Source: Flavobacteriaceae bacterium UBA4022
GTDB taxonomy: Bacteria; Bacteroidota; Bacteroidia; Flavobacteriales; Flavobacteriaceae
Direction: 5' to 3'
DNA: 7,310 nt
Assembly: GCA_002384055.1 (NCBI GenBank)
Contig: DGAU01000005.1
Coordinates: 1-7,310 of the forward strand
In this document: piece after piece, positions 6,421-7,310 of the stretch
Layout: each line of letters starts with the position of its first letter
How positions within the stretch are numbered: the first letter of the stretch is position 1
The notes under the pieces: model-generated
What the model saw: only the letters and a program-made list of their open reading frames with translations
Told to the model about the DNA's origin: nothing
Database searches by the model: none
Translations under genes and position numbers: made by a program

Positions 6421-7060
6421 AAAGATTGGTGGTTATGGTTGGTGAAAAATAATGCGTGAGATCATTAATCTCTACAGTCATCGAGCCGTCAAACGGTTCT
6501 AGTGCGATCACTTTGATGTGGGCCCCCAGGCTGATATTTTTTTGGTTGAGGTATTTCAGGAAGTTGTCACTAGCGTCTTTGACACTGACCAAGATCGATT
6601 CTTGACCACTTATATGTTCTGACAACAGGGTCTTTTGAACCTCAGGCAAATAGCCGTTTTTGTCCGGAATCGGGTCTCCGTGGGGATCTCTGCGGGGATG
6701 GCCCAAAAAGGCATCGAGTTTTTCGACAAGCAGCGGCGAGTGGATGTGTTCGAGTTGTTCGGCGATGTCATGTACCTGGTCCCAGCTAAAGTCGAGTGTC
6801 TTGACCAGAAACACTTCCCATAGGCGGTGTTTGCGCACAATATGAGCGGCCAATTGATAACCCTCTGGACTGAGCAGTGCGCCTTTGTATTTGATGTAAT
6901 CCACAAGGCCTTTGTCGCTTAGCTTTTGTAACATGTCCGTTGCTGACGAAGGTTTGGTCTCAAGGCGTTGTGCCAATGCGGATGTGCTGACCCCATGCTG
7001 CGTATTTTGCTGCAAGTGAAATAAGGACTTGATGTAATTTTCTTCTGAAAACGTCAACAT
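6404..7060 (-). CDS. DtxR/MntR-family metal-dependent transcriptional regulator
   Basis: A 218-residue regulator with the full three-domain layout. A winged helix-turn-helix spans about 5-65 (recognition region KPSSATDMLQKL, 36-47). A metal-binding and dimerisation domain spans about 66-145, and a FeoA/SH3-like domain about 152-218. By alignment to DtxR, the ligands H79, E83 and H98 correspond to H78, E82 and H97. DtxR C102, E105 and H106 correspond to E101, E104 and H105. Glu at 101 is MntR-like rather than DtxR/IdeR-like, hinting at Mn. But position 8 is Asn (Asp in B. subtilis MntR, Met in DtxR) and position 11 is Lys (Glu in MntR). DPHGDPIP (125-132) is a family signature. It leads the operon with the beta-barrel and ZIP genes and is probably autoregulated through the palindrome at 7081-7096. 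Whether it senses Mn or Fe is open, so no symbol is given. Confidence 0.93.
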   Translation of the reverse strand: MLTFSEENYIKSLFHLQQNTQHGVSTSALAQRLETKPSSATDMLQKLSDKGLVDYIKYKGALLSPEGYQLAAHIVRKHRLWEVFLVKTLDFSWDQVHDIAEQLEHIHSPLLVEKLDAFLGHPRRDPHGDPIPDKNGYLPEVQKTLLSEHISGQESILVSVKDASDNFLKYLNQKNISLGAHIKVIALEPFDGSMTVEINDLTHYFSPTITTNLYVQSL

Positions 7061-7064
7061 AGGG

Positions 7065-7072
7065 CAAAGGTA
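7065..7072 (-). promoter_or_regulatory. -7 promoter element of the regulator operon
   Basis: The minus strand reads TACCTTTG here, identical to the -7 box of the SCO gene. Only four bases (CCCT) separate it from the ATG at 7060. Transcription usually begins about 4-7 nt after this element, so the mRNA may be leaderless or nearly so. No TTG is present 17-23 nt upstream; that stretch overlaps the right part of the palindrome. Confidence 0.55.
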
Positions 7073-7102
7073 AATATTATTTTAGACTTATCTAAATATT
7101 AT
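7071..7102. repeat. Direct repeat TAAATATTAT flanking the palindrome
   Basis: TAAATATTAT occurs at 7071-7080 and again at 7093-7102. The 22-bp period is about two helical turns, so both copies face the same side of the DNA. The repeats bracket the palindrome at 7081-7096, with the second copy overlapping its right arm. This may provide a tandem dimer site or may be chance in AT-rich DNA. Confidence 0.55.
7081..7096. promoter_or_regulatory. Probable autoregulatory operator: TTTAGA-n4-TCTAAA palindrome
   Basis: TTTAGACTTATCTAAA has perfect six-base inverted arms (7081-7086 and 7091-7096) around a 4-bp centre. It lies immediately upstream of the regulator's -7 box, between the -7 and -33 positions, so a bound protein would exclude RNA polymerase. 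Size and symmetry fit DtxR/MntR-family operators, which are A/T-rich palindromes with TTAG/CTAA-type arms. Binding by this regulator is inference. Confidence 0.6.
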
Positions 7103-7109
7103 TGATGCG

Positions 7110-7154
7110 TAATATTTTGACGTAAATTGCGTGTAAAACTTAATATTTTACGTC
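7110..7154. repeat. Repeats built on TAATATTTT(G)ACGT upstream of the regulator operon
   Basis: TAATATTTTGACGT (7110-7123) recurs as TAATATTTTACGTC, one base shorter in the middle (7141-7154). A third partial copy, TTTTTGACGATATTA, is at 7155-7169. Within this, GACGTAAA (7119-7126) and TTTACGTC (7147-7154) form a perfect 8-bp inverted repeat with 20 bp between them. It could be a binding site for another regulator or a hairpin in a transcript from beyond the window. No function is assigned. Confidence 0.4.
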
Positions 7155-7169
7155 TTTTTGACGATATTA

Positions 7170-7310
7170 TGATCAAATAAGACTCATTTTGGCGATTTGT
7201 GTGATTTTATAGGTTGACGATAAGCGATGCCTTCTGGTCCAAAAAGAGCCGATTTGGACGCCTGACCTATTGCTGTGTTAACGGTGATTTGCTAGGGTAG
7301 TACCGCCACC
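7170..7310. other. Right-edge sequence with no supported gene
   Basis: I find no start codon with a sustained open frame and no TAnnTTTG box on the plus strand here. A 7-bp inverted repeat GTCCAAA/TTTGGAC (7237-7243 and 7253-7259, 9-nt loop) is present without a following T-run. Minus-strand frames entering from the right edge stay open for 11-14 codons at most, so the tail of a gene beyond the window cannot be confirmed or excluded. Confidence 0.4.

Noticed and set aside
7237..7259. Inverted repeat GTCCAAA/TTTGGAC as a terminator
   Set aside because: A 7-bp stem with a 9-nt loop exists, but no T-run follows on either strand and no gene end is seen next to it.
7268..7310. C-terminus of a minus-strand gene entering from the right edge
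   Set aside because: Two minus-strand frames stay open for only about 10-14 codons before a stop. That is too short to distinguish from chance, and neither shows a recognisable motif.
1..7310. CRISPR array, insertion sequence, phage or toxin-antitoxin content
   Set aside because: No regularly spaced repeats, transposase or integrase motifs, or terminal inverted repeats are visible. The tRNA end at the left edge shows no attachment-site duplicate within the window.

Overview
The window looks like a piece of a Bacteroidota chromosome, most likely a marine-type member of the Flavobacteriaceae. The evidence is threefold. Five genes or operons are preceded by the Bacteroidota -7 promoter element TAnnTTTG. 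There are no obvious Shine-Dalgarno sites. The gene set (rseP, a SCO protein, feoA, feoB, a FeoB-associated Cys-rich peptide, a ZIP transporter, a MetA-pathway-type outer-membrane protein and a DtxR-family regulator) is one I recognise from flavobacteria. I cannot name a species.

Layout, left to right. At the left edge, on the minus strand, is the 5' end of a tRNA gene (probably tRNA-Asn) with a good promoter. Upstream of it, also on the minus strand, is rseP, a site-2 intramembrane protease. A 152-bp divergent promoter region separates rseP from a plus-strand SCO-type copper chaperone. The ferrous-iron uptake operon feoA-feoB follows on the plus strand with its own promoter. It ends in a 52-residue Cys-rich membrane peptide (4650-4808) that is easily missed because of its size. 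Only 7 bp further on, the plus-strand operon meets the end of a minus-strand operon. Read in its own direction that operon is: DtxR/MntR-like regulator (7060-6404), outer-membrane beta-barrel protein (6420-5647, start overlapping the regulator's end by 17 nt), and ZIP metal importer (5637-4816). The last 250 bp, upstream of the regulator, are AT-rich and non-coding as far as I can see. They carry repeats and a clear palindrome.

How the genes fit together. The central 5 kb is a metal-homeostasis locus made of two convergent operons. Feo brings Fe(II) across the inner membrane. The ZIP protein imports a divalent metal (Zn, Mn or Fe), the beta-barrel may provide outer-membrane passage, and the DtxR-like protein probably senses Mn or Fe. 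The perfect inverted repeat TTTAGA-n4-TCTAAA lies just upstream of the regulator's -7 box, and a degenerate copy sharing TCTAAATA lies in the feoA leader. The simplest model is that the regulator controls itself, its ZIP operon and feoAB. This is inference. The SCO protein links the locus loosely to cytochrome oxidase assembly; rseP and the tRNA look like unrelated neighbours. I see no mobile element, CRISPR array or phage gene. The families are all known; the more novel points are the regulatory architecture and the outer-membrane protein's place in a metal operon.
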